64,000 nt of DNA from Sambucus nigra (lineage: Eukaryota > Streptophyta > Magnoliopsida > Dipsacales > Adoxaceae), in contig OX422213.1 in the NCBI GenBank assembly GCA_949130495.1, positions 538,207,467-538,271,466 of the forward strand, given 5' to 3'. A program made the position numbers and the translations under genes. The stretch's first letter is position 1, and every line of letters starts with the position of its first letter. This document shows positions 11,746-23,196 of this stretch, one piece after another. The notes beneath the pieces were generated by a model. That model saw nothing but the letters and a program-made list of their open reading frames with translations, was not told the origin of the DNA and ran no database searches.

Positions 11746-13230
11746 CTCCTTCCACTTCGCTTTTTAGACGTTCGCTACCTTATTTACCGGTCTACGGCTC
11801 AATGTATCAGAAACTACGTTGGCTTTCCCCGGATGATACTGTATGTCGAACTGATAGTCCTTCACAAACTCTAACCATCTACGCTGACGCATATTCAGCT
11901 CTCACTGAGTGAATAGGTACTGCAGTGACTTGTGGTCTGTGAACAAAAGAAACTTCTCCCCCAATAAATAGTGTCTCCATATCCGCAGTGCAAAAACGAC
12001 CGCTGCTAACTCCAGGTCGTGGGTGGGGTAATTCTTCTCATGCGGCTTAAGCTTGCGGGAGGCAAAAGCTATAGCCTTTTCTTCCTGCTGAAGTACTCCC
12101 CCAAGTCCCCGTAAAGAGGCATCGGTGTAAACCAGGTACTCCACACCCGGCTTCGGTAAAGAAAGGACTGGTGCTGAAGTAAGCTTGTCTTTCATCTCGT
12201 CAAAAGTCAATTGACAAGCATCATCCCAGACAAATGGTACCCCTTTGCGAGTCAGGTTCATCAATGGACCCGCTATTTTGAAGAATCCCCTAATGAATCT
12301 CCTGTAGTATCCGGCTAACCCCAAGAAACTAAGCACTTCTGTCGGTGTCGTGGGCTGTCCCCACTCCCTCACCGCTGACACTTTACTCGGGTCAACTGCT
12401 ATCCCATGTTCAGAAACAACATGCCCCAAGAACTGTACCTCTCGCAACCAGAATCCACACTTCTCGTACTTAACATACAACTGATGCTCTCGTAAAGTCT
12501 GAAGAACCTGACTCAAGTGCTCGGTATGCTCCTCCTCAGAGTGTGAATATATCAAAATGTCATCTATGAAGACGATGACAAACTGATCCAACAACTCTCT
12601 GAATACTCGGTTCATTAAGTCCATGAATACGGCCGGAGCATTTGTGAGATCAAATGGCATCACTCTGAACTTGTAAGACCCATATCTCGCCAAGAAGGCA
12701 GTCTTTGAAACGTCCTACTCTCTAATACGTAGCTGATGGTACCCCGACCTCAGATCTATCTTCGAAAAGAAAGTTGTTCCCCTCAGCTGGTCGAACAGAT
12801 CATCGATTCGAGGCAACGAATACTTATTCCGTATCGTGACCTTGTTCAACTCTCGGTAGTCCACACATAACCTCAGTGAACCATCTCTCTTCTTCACAAA
12901 TAAGACTGGAGCTCCCCAAGGTGAGGTACTCCTGCGAATGAAGCCCTGACCTAACAGCTGCTCTATCTGATCTCGTAACTCTAGCATCTCCACTGGAGCC
13001 ATACGGTATGGAGCGCGTGCTATAGGTCTCGTACCTAGTAATAAATCTATGACAAAGTCTATCTCTCGACTGGGGGGTAGGCCTGATATCTCCTGAAACA
13101 CATTGGAATACTCACGAACAACTGGAATCGAGTCTAATGAAATCACAACCTCCTTAGAGGTATCCTCCTCTATATAATACATGTGAGCGGTCGAACCTCC
13201 CTCTGGGTGAGGCATCGCCACTACAAACAT
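11746..13230 (-). pseudogene. Reverse transcriptase and RNase H of Tekay-A
   Basis: Near-intact. 12715-13230 holds the RT N-terminus ([32 protein letters not shown]); TAG at 12715-12717 replaces a Gln codon kept as CAG in the relative at about 60437. 11902-12693 continues with FIDDILIYS (catalytic Asp pair intact), LGHVVSEHG, and RNase H ([42 protein letters not shown]). TGA at 11902-11904 replaces a Trp codon. Further frame [14 protein letters not shown] leads to integrase. Point nonsense changes, not decay, are what break it. Confidence 0.9.
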
Positions 13231-13233
13231 CTC

Positions 13234-13640
13234 TTACCCCGGAATGGCAAAAATAATGCTCCCACCGAAGCAATCAATCATGGCTCTATAAGCTGCGAAC
13301 CAATCCATACCGATAAAAACATCATGCTCATGCATATCTAAGACTAACATGTCTGCAGGTAATACCAAACTACCAATCTCTACCCCCACTCCCCGGCATA
13401 TAAAGAAGATAAGAGATCCACTCCCCAGTGGTGAGTCTACACACGTCACTGTGCTCTCTGCTATGGCTAACAACCCTAAGGCCTTCGCAAAATGCGTAGC
13501 TATAAAACGATGCGTCGCCCCAGTATCAAACAAAACCCGACCCATAGTACCATGGATAGGAAACATACCCTCAATCGCGAGTGGTGCCTGTGGAGCTGCT
13601 GCCTGGTGGACGTTATAGACACGTTCGTACTGTAACTGCC
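13234..13640 (-). pseudogene. Protease of Tekay-A
   Basis: Aspartic protease with GRVLFDTGATHRFI (catalytic DTG), then DSPLGSGSLIFFICRGV and HDVFIGMDWFAAY, the usual gypsy/Tekay retropepsin layout. It is in a different frame from the gag zinc knuckle, with a frameshift somewhere between about 13600 and 13720. Confidence 0.85.
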
Positions 13641-14836
13641 CCTGATGGAATGGCTGGTAGGGCTGGCACCTGGACTGGAGATGGGAGGGCAGCTGGAAAA
13701 AGTGGTCTTTGTGGCTCATTACGGGCACCCTGCTGCTGTGGGGCCCTATTACCCTCTGGGCAATCCTGGCGCTTATGACCATGCTTGCCGCATACAAAAC
13801 ACCGGCCTCTGAAGTTACCTCCCCTCTGACCCTGCTGACCACGGCCCTACTGGCCGTTACCTCCCCTTCACTGGCCCTGTTGGCCCTGATTAGCACGCTG
13901 TTGGCCCTGCTGATTAGGCTGGCCCTTCTGGCCTTGCCTATAACCCCCAAATACCTGCCTGGAATCACCTGAACGGAATCGGTTAGCAGGGTCCCCCTGA
14001 TGGGAACTCTGCTCGTATTGACGAGTCTGTCCATGAGATGGTGCCCCACTAGCACTACTACCCCCGGTCCTGCCCTGCTGGCTGGACTCTCCTGCTCTCC
14101 TGCTTCCCTTCAGATGGAAGCGGTGATACTAGCAATGTAGTAACGCAGCATTGAGTACATCAGTGAAAGTACTCAGAGATAGATTCCCTATAAGATGCTG
14201 ACGGATCCTCCAAGCTAACCCGTCCACAAACAATATTATCTTCCTACCATCAGTAGGTGCCTCATCTGGCACTATGGTGAGAAGTCTCGTGAACTCCTCC
14301 TCATACTCAGCAATGGTAGAGTTCTCCTGTTTCAAATTCAGTAATTTCTGCCTCATCTCAGTCTGCACGGCGGGTGGAAAGTACTTGCAGTCAAACCGCT
14401 CCCAAAACGACTGAATAGGGACCGTGTCCCTCTCCTCAAAGGTGGTAGTGGACTCCCACCACTGCAAAGTGGCCCCCACCAGCTTATAGGAAGCCAATAA
14501 CTGCCTTTGCACGTCGGTGCACTCATACATACGAAGATGCCGCTGGATGTCTTTCTTCCATTGGCTGACTGTGACGATATCTTAGCTACCAGAGAACTCA
14601 GGGTGATACGCCTTCTGAAAAGCATCCTTAACCCTCTCCCATGCAGATGGAAGCTGTGCTGGTACTGGCGCCACTGCCTGAATCTGGGGTGGAGCATGCT
14701 AAACCACCGCTAGCGCGACATTCACCGCCAGAGCAACAATGGCGGCTACTTCATTAGCATTCATAGTGCCTTGTGCCGGAGCTGCTGGATGCTCGGCCTG
14801 GGCACGCCTATCCTTCGGTGCACGTCTCGGAGGCAT
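13641..14836 (-). pseudogene. Gag of Tekay-A
   Basis: Likely start ATG at 14836 (MPPRRAPKDRR). Capsid-like core 14129-14530 (TLQWWESTTTFEER, FWERFDCKYFPPAVQ, EYEEEFTRLL), a Q/G-rich stretch, and a CCHC zinc knuckle (CFVCGKHGHKRQDC, about 13740-13800) in another frame from the following protease. Stops: TAG at 14699-14701 and 14129-14131, both CAG in the relative at 62430 and 61877, and TAA near 14583. The upstream ATG at 14911 is in the leader and less likely. Confidence 0.85.
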
Positions 14837-15000
14837 CTGAAACGTGAAGTAGTTTATTAGTCTACAGTCATTATCAAATCTCAAATAGATGAAGACGTAA
14901 CGTAAAAGCATAAATACAACAATCCTAAAAATAGGGCTCTATAGCAAAAACGTTAAGCTGAAAGCAAAAATAAGCCGTACAGATCCTATGGACACTAGAA

Positions 15001-15018
15001 CCTGATGCTCTGATACCA
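15001..15018 (-). promoter_or_regulatory. PBS of Tekay-A (initiator tRNA-Met)
   Basis: Minus strand TGGTATCAGAGCATCAGG, two bases inside the 5' LTR. TGGTATCAGAGC is the usual plant primer-binding site for initiator tRNA-Met. Confidence 0.9.
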
Positions 15019-15020
15019 CC

Positions 15021-17859
15021 TGTGACACCCCGCCTAATTAAATACCGGGCGATCACTCCTTTATTAAATTAAAATCAAGGTGAACAGTTGGTTCATTCTT
15101 AGCATCACTGTCGTAAAAATAACTTTTCCAAATTTAACACCCTATTTAATTAAGCTAAGTGTAAAAACCATTTTTTTAACATTACTTTCCAAATTTTATT
15201 TTGAAAATAAAGATTTAATTATCTACAACAATTCAATATTTAAAGAATCACACCACAATAATCCTGGAACATATAATCCAATTAATTTAAACATTCAACA
15301 ACTAAACCCCAGCATTTAAAACTTAAAGTAAAACATGCACGCTGAATAAATCCCAAAGTAACAGTACTAGAAATAACTGAAATACAAATGTCCTAATAAA
15401 ACTGATAAATAGTGGAAAGGGCGACACATGCCCAATAAGGAGAATGATAGAAGTGGAATCAAGTAAATGAAATCGTCTAAGCAAGTGGCCTGCAACTCCC
15501 ACCTAAGCTGCAGCACGCTCCTTCCAAGGGATCCTAAACAAGACGCCCATGTGGTTGGGCACCTGTAATATATACATATATATACAAGAGAGAAAGAGGA
15601 ATAGAAACGGGTCAGATCCCGATAGTGTATATGATTTAAAAATTCGTTTAGCAAGTGTTTAAATTGATACAGGCCAATGCAACAACATATTAGTGCGACA
15701 CTCTCTTGAGAAATTCTCGCATCTCTTCTAATGTGCACTCCTATCGCACTAACCTTCCCAATGGTTTATCTCATCATATATCACACTATCCTTCCCCAAG
15801 GATTTAACTTATCTTAGGTAACTCTCAAAATTTAAGATTTAACAACATCATGGTTTAAAAAGGATAATTTCATTTAGTACAAAACGCTCATTTTAACTTT
15901 ATTGTTTCATAATGTTTTTTAATATCATATTATACTTTTCAAAATAAGTATTTCCAATTTGAGTCATTATACATGTCTTACTTACCATAACACAGTAGGC
16001 AGTTTCCCATATTTCAGAAGTTCATATATATATATTAAATACTCGTATAATATATATATTCTAACAGCACCCCACATAAAAATTTATGGTGCGGGCATAC
16101 TCTGCTATCCAATCCCCGTATCAATCGTACTAAAGGGAATACAAGTTCGGAATCACTCTCGAACTGTATAAATACATACACAAACAATATTGAGGCGAAG
16201 CATAGTTTCCAAGTCCAAGAGGTCAGTACATACCCTCACGTCTCTTAGAACCGTGACTACCGATTCGATAGCCTGTACCTAGGATTTCTATCTTCTAGGG
16301 TACGAGTCAATATCCCCCATAAGGCACACGAGATATGATCGTCCCAGCGCGGAAACCTCAGGGATAGCAAGTAGTGCGGGCATGATTTTCACAAGTATAT
16401 AATATATGCATACACAATCATATAAATATACCACTTTTATTATATCAATTTAGGTTTATCCAATAACCCACATTCACAACATTTATCCTTATTTTCCCAT
16501 TCTTATTTATCAAGTATAATGGTTCGTTTCTAACTTTAATTCGAAGGGTTTTTCCAACTTACTACGTAACCCTCATGGACTCTATTCTTCCAAATATACA
16601 ATTCAGTAGATATCCATTTATGTTCCAACGTAACTCTCTCTTACGTGTCTCTCCCCTTTAATATATACTTACATTGTCCCTTATGCAAAATATCCCAAAA
16701 ATATAGATTTCGCCTTACATTAAAGGATTTTGAATTTTATTTTTAAAGATGAGAATTTCAAACGGATTCGAAATCGGAATTAAAATGGAGTTTTAATTGA
16801 ATTTTTATTATCTAGAAGATTCCTCGAAACATAAAACTCTATAGCAAAAAATATATTTAATAATATTGAACGGTCCAATCGAGCTGAATTTTTTTTCTGT
16901 AGCTTCCTCTCGTCTTCAGCTAATTCTCTGTAAAATTTCATCCAATTCCAACGGTCCGAAATAAATTTTTTTTAGTGTTTGTATCTGATTATAACTCTTT
17001 TCTTAATCAAACTCTTAATCCTTTACATGACAAAGGGTTTCCAAAATATCATATAAATCATCACTACATGAAAATTTCCCATCTTAAATTGGGTTTTTCT
17101 TCCATAAATCTCATCCTAATAACTCCTAAACTAATATGGATGATGCATCAACGAAATAAGCAAGATAAACACTTGCCTAGGATTTTCAAAAATCTGGTTT
17201 GGTGTTGAATTTGGTGTGGTTGCGTTCCCCGTCTCGCGATCTACGCGTTGGCGGTGGCGGCGGTGCAAACGGGTGAGTTTTGAGCCTTGGAATGCCTTGA
17301 GAGCTCTCTCCTCTCCTCTCCTCTCCTCTCCAATGTCCGTTCTAGTGTTTTGAGTTATCTCACCCTAGGATATAACCTAAACATCTGATATAACCCCTTT
17401 AATTTTCGTGGGTTTAATTACCCAAAAATACAAAATGACTAAAATGCCCTCCCGGGGTATTAATTAGGCCTAAAAACGTCCCGAGACCCAAACTAAACCC
17501 CCGGGCACACTTTTTTGACTATCTCGACCCTTCCGGATGTGTTGACGCACTCAAAACGACCATACGAACAACTTATAAAATATTCACTTTTATTTATCAA
17601 TATTTAGTCCCGACGCGACACGGCGCGTCCCGACTGAAATTTCCAAAATTGTCATTTTATTCACTCGTGACATTCAATATAACCAATATTATTTATTACT
17701 TTGCTCATTAGTAATATTCGACAAATTTCCCATAATTACTAACTCTCGTCACGTTAATAATTATAACATAATTAATTTCCGGATTTTATTAAATAATTAA
17801 TTCATATTAAATTTAATAAATCCCCAAATTAATATAGCATAAAAATACGGCGTATTACA
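15021..17859 (-). repeat. 5' LTR of Tekay-A
   Basis: Same sequence as 7351-10190 with scattered substitutions and small indels; ends at the AAACC duplication. No gene. Confidence 0.95.
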
Positions 17860-17864
17860 AAACC

Positions 17865-19780
17865 AATGGCCAACTTATCTTTATTCACCTTCCTTGAACG
17901 ATCATCTTCAGCAAGATTTATTAACTAAATGTACGAGCAAGCTTGAGCATCGTTGAGGTAAGCTTTTCTCTCCGCAGTAAGATCTCCACCTCCTGCATCT
18001 CCACCTGTAATAACATTACATTCAAATGATCCAAAATGGATTGAAAATACCTCACGCTCTGGCTGTCCTGGTCTTTTAGGAAGGTCGGGATCATCTTCTG
18101 GATCATCATCGTGGTCTCTCTTTTTATCTTCTTTTGCTCGACGAGGAGATTTAGATCTTGGTCTTCCTCGGTCGTTGGTCTTCCCACCGTTTTGGCGATC
18201 AACATATTTAGCCAATTTTCCTCGTCTGATGAGTGCTTCAATTTCATTCTGGAGAGCTATGCAACGTTTGGTTGTATGACCATGGTCTTTGTGGAATTCG
18301 TAATATTTGGACTTATCCCTTCTGTCAGGATCTGCCTTCTTTTTGTTGGCCAGGCTATCTCCTCGCTATTCTTGATCTCCTCCAAAATGTGATTTATATC
18401 TACCTTCAAAGGAGTATAATTACCAAATTTCTTCATCTGCTCTAGTGCTTGCTTTCCCTTCGACTACCTGCTGCCACCATTGTTCTTCTGATCCTTCTTT
18501 TCGGTTTTACCATTTTCCACCTTGATCTCCTTAGTATCTGCATTCTTCTTCGCAGCCATAGCCTCCTAGGCATTCATGATTTTGGCTTCTTTTGCCATCA
18601 GTTCTGCCATGGTCCTAGGCGGATCTTTGGCTAAAGTGTAATATAACTTATCTGGAAACAATCCACTCATCAGGGTAGTAATTGCTATCTTCTCCTCGTA
18701 ATCAATTACTTCCAGTTTCTCGTTATTGAAACGAGTAATATAGTCCCTGGTGCTTTTGCCTGCCTTCTATCTAACACTTAGCAAGTGTGCTACTCATTTG
18801 ACTAGTTTCGCTCCAAAATAAAAATTCCCGATGAAGAGATCTGCCAATTGAGAGAAAGTCACAATCTTTCCCCGAGGAAGGTTATTGTACCATATCTGAG
18901 CTGATTCGGTAAGAGTTCCTGAAAATGCCCTGCATCTCATCTCGTCTGGAACTGCATAGATATCGACAGCAGCTTGGTATTATTCTATATGAAGGACAGG
19001 GTCAGTTTTTCCATCATATTTAGGTGTCACCGTAGGAGCTTTGAATTTTGATGGTGTGGGAAAGTTCACAATTGGCGATACAAATGGTGTCCCTTGGACA
19101 AAAGTTCTTTATAGAGGATTCTTGGCCTTAGCCATTTCCCCTAATCTATCCTCCAATCTTTGAATTGAGCCTTTCCATGCATCATCTCCCACTTCGGGCT
19201 TGTTTGTTCGTGCAGCTGATCACACTGAATTTTCCTCCTGGGATCTTTCATTACGAGTTGCTGGGTGTGATTAGGCAGAGCCTTCCCTTAGGTCGGATGG
19301 CCGTTGATAGTTACTCGACGCAATCCTAGGAGGACTTCTATTCCTCCTAGGGCCCAAATGATCAAAAGGAGAGACCCTACTCAACCTTTCAAGAGCACTA
19401 GTCCTTTCTGGAGTTAAAGTGACGTTTCGTTGAGAATTTGTAGCTCGTACTGACGAAGTTCGACGAGGTTGATTCGAAGGATCACTAGATCTATCAATAC
19501 AATATGACTTAGTATGTGTGGATTGAGAGACCTCTAGGAACAACGTTCGTCTTGTTCTTGAGGAAGGCAGATGGGTATTTCTCTGAACACTTTGTTGTCC
19601 AGATTGGGTTGGCAATCCACCTTGAACAGTTTGTATAAGTTGACGCATGATTTCTTGCATGACTGTTGGCCCTTGGGATAAATTGGCCATTATGCCTGCT
19701 AGATCTTGAACATTTGGGGGAATAGATGGATTTGGAGGGATCCCAGCATTTCGATTACTGGATTCCTGATTGTCGGCCAT
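17865..19780 (-). pseudogene. Gag of Tat-1
   Basis: Starts at ATG 19780 (MADNQESSNRNAG). The open N-terminal piece is Q/S/R-rich and includes ERLSRVSPFDHLGPR, shared with the Tat-2 gag. The retrotransposon gag domain follows in fragments (PKYDGKTDPVLHIE, RAFSGTLTESAQIWYNNLPR, TLMSGLFPDKLYYTLAKDPP), then a C/H motif, a charged KSPRRAKEDKKRDHDDD stretch and GGDLTAERKAYLNDAQACSY at 17925-17990. At least five stops. It ends at the Tekay-A insertion; protease continues at 7350. Confidence 0.8.
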
Positions 19781-19824
19781 TGATGATGAATTGTTTTGGT
19801 GAAAAATGCTAAGTACATTCGTTT

Positions 19825-19840
19825 CCCACAGACGACGCCA
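19825..19840 (-). promoter_or_regulatory. PBS-like site of Tat-1
   Basis: Minus strand TGGCGTCGTCTGTGGG, three bases inside the LTR. Position and form match a PBS; I do not assign the tRNA with confidence. Tat-2 has a degraded copy at 24989-25004. Confidence 0.7.
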
Positions 19841-20042
19841 ATCTGTTGATGTAAAAAACTAGATTATATCTAATTAATCAATCACAGATAAATAAATAAT
19901 AAGACAAAGGGTTTTTAAAGTTGTTCAGCCTTGTAAGAATGGCCTACATCCACTATTTTATATTGCTGACTGTTTATTTGGAATCACGATAATGGGTTTA
20001 CCAAGAGATCCCAAATCCCCCTCTAATGAGGAGGTTACAATG

Positions 20043-20051
20043 TATTTATAG
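20043..20051 (-). promoter_or_regulatory. TATA-like box of Tat-1 LTR
   Basis: Minus strand CTATAAATA followed by CATTGT; the same CTATAAATACATTGT occurs in the Tat-2 LTR at 24743-24757. Confidence 0.6.
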
Positions 20052-20184
20052 CCTTGAGGTTGTACATATGAAAAGATAATGCGCTGTTATCTAGTAGACA
20101 TATACATCTGTACGATAATAATGAGCATTTAATGCGCAGTTGTCTTTTTGACTCTCTTGATTTGGATGCTCTGCACGCATAGTA

Positions 20185-20258
20185 GCTCGGACCGTTAAGC
20201 TGTTCGGATCGCTTAAGTTGCTCGGTACGCTTAAGCTGCTTGGAGTGTATGAGTTGCC
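20185..20258 (-). repeat. 18-19-bp tandem repeat in the Tat-1 LTR
   Basis: Four imperfect copies of a GCTCGG(T/A)-CGCTTAAGCT-like unit, about 130 bp upstream (in sense) of the TATA-like box, so probably in U3. Confidence 0.7.
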
Positions 20259-20344
20259 CGTTGAAAGTATTCGTATTTGCTATGTGGTTGGCACGCGTCT
20301 TCAAGTGATTGGTCCATGTTAGCAGACTAAATTTGGTATCAACA

Positions 20345-21146
20345 TATATTATTATGATAAATCTCAATCAGTGTTAAAAAAAATAATAACACGTAACACT
20401 ACATATTATGATAACCAAATCAGTGTTACAATCGTCATGAAAATACTACTAATCATGATAAACAAATCAGCAAATAAACAATGCATAATTAATAAAAAAA
20501 ATTGAAATCATATGAATTTCGTAAAGGGATAGCATGACAATATTTAAACAAGGCTCTAATACCACATGAAAAAATAATAAGAATTATTTATAACATAAAA
20601 ATAATTCTTATAGGATCTTAATATAATCATGCAATCGCAAATTCGTTTTTAACTATAAATTATATGGAAAATATCTTTTTTCCATGAAGACTTGATTTGT
20701 TTATACTCCTTGATGTGTTTTGAGAAAAGCTCTTATTTCTTCCTCCAATTGATCTAGAATTTCTTTAAAAAACAACCAGAATTCCAAAATATGAAAAATT
20801 TCGAAAATCATAATTTTTTCTTCCTAGCTCAAATATATTTTTGTGTGTTCTTGTGTACCAAATGGTGGAAATTGGTTCACTATATATAAGGTGGAAGGGG
20901 ACCCGAAATTTTCTTTAAAACTCATCATCTATCATCCACCAAAGTAGCCAAAGGGACTCATAATATACCAAAAGTCATGTGACCTTTGGAATAATAATTT
21001 TTCTAAGATTAATATATTAATTTAATCAAATTCGTGCCCTTATTTGGACCACACTAATTAGGAGAAATAATTAATTAATTTAATTTATAATTACAAATTT
21101 TGGCCGAATTTTGTAATTATTAAATAATTAAATATTAATTCTAACA
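20345..21146 (-). mobile_element. Copia-like 5' LTR with leader, truncated by Tat-1
   Basis: LTR 20567-21146 (580 bp) runs TGAAAAAATA to TTCTAACA on the plus strand; on the minus strand TGTTAGAATT...TTTTTTCA. A PBS lies just inside it and 200 bp of AT-rich leader extends to the Tat-1 LTR. The rest of the element would be beyond Tat-1, off the window. No coding part is seen. Confidence 0.7.
20550..20564 (-). promoter_or_regulatory. PBS of the truncated Copia-like element
   Basis: Minus strand TGGTATTAGAGCC, two bases inside the LTR; one base from the standard initiator tRNA-Met site. Confidence 0.75.
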
Positions 21147-21167
21147 TTTATATGGAGTCACTTTAAT

Positions 21168-21815
21168 CGTATTAAGTTCTTAAAGAATTTATATGGTGTC
21201 ACTTTGATCTCTTCATACAGTTGATGGTTAACTATAATGGAATTTGGGGGTAAAAATAATATTTTAAGCTTTTCATAATTAAAAAAAAAGCTTAAATAAT
21301 TAAATAACAGTTCAAATATTTACATAAAAAAACATTTTTTTTTCGTTTAAAAAAAATAATGTATTTTATATTCAATTACTAATATACTTATTATTTACAA
21401 AAAAAAAGATTTAAATTCAGTTTTTTTATTTTCTTTTTAAAAAAATATTTATATTTTACAAAGTAAGTTATTTATTGAAAAAAATGTGTTGTTTTAGAAA
21501 AGAAAAATATTTTTTTATAGATATTATTTTTTAAAAATGTTATTGTAAATAAAAGTTGATTAAAAACATTAATTTTTTATACAAAAATTCTTCTTTTATA
21601 AACATTTTCTATAAATAACAACTATAAAAAATAATTTTTTTTAATGTAAAACATATTTTTACAAATGTTAAAACTATTTTTTTTAATTATTTAAAAGGTT
21701 TTTAAATTATCACTGTCCTAAATACTATTTTTACCCCCAAATTGCATTAAATTTAACAGTCAAGTAGATGGAAGGGTCAAACTAACACCATGTAGATACT
21801 TTAGGCCTTAATAGG
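21168..21815. mobile_element. MITE-like element with ~95-bp inverted arms
   Basis: Arm 21168-21262 and arm 21718-21815 are inverted copies (shared blocks: ATGGTGT, GTTGATGGTTAA versus its relative, AATTTGGGGGTAAAAATA). The core is poly(A)/poly(T)-rich with no ORF. Long arms suggest a Mutator-type foldback MITE, but I cannot see a clean target duplication. The left flank repeats TTTATATGGNGTCACTTT at 21147 and 21188. Confidence 0.6.
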
Positions 21816-22922
21816 AAAATAAAATTTAAGCACTCAATATAAACTAATTGTATACTTCAAGGGTCACATAATTAATTCACTCATTCTATTGACTAAAATC
21901 TTTCATAAGTGACCCTGTAATTGTTAATGAATTATAAATCAACTATAAAAAGAGTCATCAAATTTAAATGACTACCACCAAAACTACTTGTTTAATCCAT
22001 ATAAACCAGAACCATCACAAAAAGTAAGATTACAAAAATAACAAACTTTTTACAAACCCAATGCACATCCAACTGCTCATATTTGGCAAACAATAAATTG
22101 AGATAGAAATAGAGATTGATGTTTATTTTATGTATATACTAGTTTACCTTATTAGCGGGGATGATCTCATATGAGTCGCTAAGAAGAAGAGTGAAGATGG
22201 TGAGGAAGAGAGAGGGACATAGGTATGAGAAAAGATAGTGCACAGCTGTAGATGAAGAAATGGGAGAAGTGGATGAAGAAGATGGTGAGGAAGAGAGGGG
22301 AAGAAGAGAGAGAGAGCGGAGATGGAGAATGATGGGAAATGGGTTAAAGATAGACAGACATTGTCCCTTTTGTGTGAGTGGGGGAGAAAATCTCCCTTCG
22401 ATCGTTTATTACTACTAATATACCTTAAGCAGTGAAAAAATTACCAAAGATTAAACCCTAGATTTTTTGTGCATATGTTTGGAGAAGATGAGTCCTTTAG
22501 TTTTTGTGTAGAGGGGATGTAAATATGGTAGGAGAAAAAAAGGTGAGAAAGGAGAAAGGAGAGGGAAGAAAATAGATAGGAGTGTAAGAGAGGAAGAGAT
22601 GGGGAGAACTATGAGTTGAAAGAGAAGGTTAGACAAACAGACGGACAAATGACATTTTGGAACCCATAGTGAAAATACTCCTTTTGGTCATTTAATTATA
22701 AACTAACTTATTTCGGGTTGATTTTCATTACTTTTTGGTGCAAGGTGATACTGAAAGGATATTGTCAAACGTATTTTGGTGAATGTTCCAAATGTTCCAA
22801 AAACTCAATATGTGTCTTCATCAAAATGTTCCAAAAACTCTTAAGACTTCTTATAGGCGAAAGTGGCAACTTCGCATTAGAGAGAATATAAGTATACTCG
22901 ATGGATAATATTTGTTAGGAAG
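21816..22922. other. AT-rich intergenic DNA with a purine-rich block
   Basis: No gene. 22170-22350 and 22480-22640 are rich in GAGAAGA/GGAAGAG runs, which create a low-complexity minus-strand open frame (22451-22648) I do not believe. Two poor copies of AATGTTCCAAAAACTC occur near 22790-22840. Confidence 0.5.
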
Positions 22923-23092
22923 ATAATAAAGAGACATGCGTTGGGGACACAATTTCGCCACATGGGATATGTGTCGGCGTGTCATTGGTGGACACCTCAA
23001 GTGGATGTATCACATTAAAAGTGTCCACTATTGACATGCGGACACATGTTTTATGTCGCAAAATCGTGTCACGAAATCATGTCTCTTTATCA
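22923..23092. mobile_element. Foldback MITE-like element
   Basis: About 170 bp that folds almost end to end: GATAATAAAGAGACATG at the left pairs with CATGTCTCTTTATC at the right, and GTGGACACC pairs with GTGTCCAC near the centre. The arms are about 75 bp with mismatches. No ORF; superfamily unknown. Confidence 0.7.
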
Positions 23093-23196
23093 CCACTTTA
23101 TTTCTTATAGAAAATAAAATTAGGGTTTTATCCTTATATATCTTTTATACTTCTCGAGACTCTATAGATAATATGCTATGGGTTTATTTTGTTTAA

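Larger units (their letters stand above)
7351..17859 (-). mobile_element. Tekay-A: complete Ty3/gypsy Tekay/Del-like retrotransposon nested in Tat-1
   Basis: 10,509 bp, with LTRs 7351-10190 and 15021-17859 (2840 and 2839 bp) running TGTGACACCC to GTATTACA on the plus strand, and a perfect 5-bp target duplication AAACC at 7346-7350 and 17860-17864. On the minus strand: 5' LTR, two bases, PBS for initiator tRNA-Met, gag, protease, RT, RNase H, integrase with a C-terminal HDVFHISSLRRYL region, and a purine tract (TTATGGGGAAGTA, 10191-10203) against the 3' LTR. Lineage call rests on the integrase tail (ERPVAILDYSE, PLVRVQ, HHNVEEST) and LTR length. LTR copies differ only at scattered sites, so it is fairly young, yet stops and frameshifts disable it. 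Confidence 0.9.
1..20344 (-). mobile_element. Tat-1: Ty3/gypsy Tat-like retrotransposon, 3' end off window, split by a younger element
   Basis: Reading on the minus strand: 5' LTR (19844-20344), PBS (19825-19840), gag (17865-19780), then after the 7351-17859 insertion protease, RT, RNase H, a second RNase H and integrase (down to 3226), then the minisatellite and antisense ORFs. The second RNase H downstream of the RT/RH and the antisense ORFs place it in the Tat lineage. The 3' LTR is not in the window. Many stops and frameshifts: not autonomous now. Confidence 0.85.
19844..20344 (-). repeat. 5' LTR of Tat-1
   Basis: 501 bp, TGTTGATGT to GGTATCAACA on the plus strand; short inverted ends TGTTGAT/ATCAACA. 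Its partner would lie left of the window. Related in ends and layout to the Tat-2 LTR at 24464-24985. Confidence 0.8.

Noticed and set aside
15001..15018. TGGTATCAGAGC sites as tRNA gene fragments
   Set aside because: They lie two or three bases inside LTRs, as primer-binding sites do; no tRNA-like fold surrounds them.
22451..22648. Short ORF in purine-rich DNA
   Set aside because: Low-complexity S/L/F/P composition mirrored from GAGA-type repeats.
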